NCBI GenBank assembly: GCA_036276695.1
Contig: DASUOI010000038.1
Span: 1 to 5,595, forward strand
DNA: 5,595 bases
Reading direction: 5' to 3'
DNA from: JANWLD01 sp036276695
Lineage (GTDB): Bacteria > Patescibacteriota > Saccharimonadia > Saccharimonadales > 2-12-FULL-41-12
Position 1 is the first letter of the stretch, and every line of letters begins with the position of its first letter. Under the pieces are notes generated by a model. It did no database searches, was not told where the DNA came from, and saw only the letters and a program-made list of their open reading frames with translations. This document shows, piece by piece, positions 5,066 through 5,595 of this stretch. Made by a program: the position numbers and the translations under genes.

Positions 5066-5587
5066 ATGCTAAGCATTCGCATGAAAAGATTGGGCAGGAA
5101 AGGACATCCTACTTACAGGGTCGTTGTTCAAGATAGCCGACAGTCGCCGTCCAGCGGCAAGTATGTAGCGCTTTTGGGCAGCTATGACCCGCATACCAAA
5201 CAGTCTTCTTTAGTTAAAGATAAGGCTGAATTTTACTTGAAGCATGGTGCTCAGCCGTCTGATAGGGTTGCCGCGCTATTTAAAACTGAGAAAATAACAT
5301 TGCCTAAATGGGTGGAGAAGCCCACGAAGAAAAAAAGGTCAATTCGCAACGCCGATAAACTGCGCAAGAACAGACCAGCAGAAGAAGCTCCAAGCGAAAA
5401 ACCTGAGGCTTCAGAGCCACAAGAAGAGGTTAAAGACGACGCTAAACAAGAAGAACCTGAAGCCGAAGTTGCTGCGGCTACAGATGAAAAGCCCGAAGCT
5501 AATAACGAAGAGCCTAAAGAATCTTCAGCTGACGCGCCGAAACCGGAAGAAGAAACCGACGCTTCAGCAAACGAAGATAAGTCCTAA
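5066..5587 (+). CDS. rpsP: 30S ribosomal protein bS16 with long acidic C-terminal tail
   Basis: bS16 is an early-binding small-subunit protein that stabilises folding of the 16S rRNA 5' domain. Residues 1-83 form the standard fold: MLSIRMKRLGRKGHPTYRVVV, DSRQSPSSGKYVALLGSYDP (23-42), and the family-typical AEFYLKHGAQPSDRV (54-68) with its ending near KITLPKW. A basic linker (about 85-103) and a low-complexity, surely disordered tail (104-173) follow. The tail has 26 Asp/Glu in 70 residues and two EKPEA units (111-115, 141-145). Usual bS16 is 75-90 residues, so this protein is about double length. The ATG follows an in-frame TAG (5063-5065), so it is the first possible start. The nearest Shine-Dalgarno-like AGAGGA lies 15 bases away, longer than usual. 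It has its own promoter and ends 8 bases before the window edge. Confidence 0.95.
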   Translation: MLSIRMKRLGRKGHPTYRVVVQDSRQSPSSGKYVALLGSYDPHTKQSSLVKDKAEFYLKHGAQPSDRVAALFKTEKITLPKWVEKPTKKKRSIRNADKLRKNRPAEEAPSEKPEASEPQEEVKDDAKQEEPEAEVAAATDEKPEANNEEPKESSADAPKPEEETDASANEDKS

Positions 5588-5595
5588 GTTCTTTT

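Overview
The window looks like a compact bacterial chromosome segment from the Candidate Phyla Radiation (Patescibacteria), most likely Saccharibacteria (TM7). The reasons are a very short, cysteine-free bL32, streamlined versions of core information genes, short intergenic gaps, and a bS16 with a long disordered tail. The lineage call is inference from protein character and gene order, since no search was possible. UGA acts as a stop (it ends rnc, and no conserved gene has an in-frame UGA), so the UGA-recoding CPR lineages (Gracilibacteria, Absconditabacteria) are disfavoured.

Layout. (1) Positions 2-2341, + strand: leucyl-tRNA synthetase, missing its first roughly 40-50 residues at the window edge. 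(2) Positions 2350-2796, - strand: a convergent small single-pass membrane protein of unknown function. It has its own near-consensus promoter, an operator-like palindrome, and a Rho-independent terminator embedded in the 3' end of leuS. (3) Positions 2797-2962: a divergent control region. (4) Positions 2963-4955, + strand: a tight cluster rpmF (bL32, only 50 codons) - nusB - Nudix hydrolase - rnc (RNase III), with an extra promoter before nusB and a 14-nt nudix/rnc overlap. (5) Positions 5066-5587, + strand: rpsP (bS16) behind its own strong promoter.

How the genes fit together. Apart from the membrane protein and the Nudix enzyme, everything serves translation or ribosome production. LeuRS charges tRNA-Leu, NusB supports rRNA antitermination, RNase III cuts rRNA precursors, and bL32 and bS16 are ribosomal proteins. 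The order rpmF...rnc...rpsP resembles the Firmicutes-type arrangement (rpmF-plsX-fab-acpP-rnc-smc-ftsY-ffh-rpsP) with the lipid and secretion genes absent. That would suit a lineage lacking fatty-acid synthesis.

No RNA genes, CRISPR arrays, insertion sequences or phage genes were seen. The least explained item is the reverse-strand membrane protein with its self-contained control signals.
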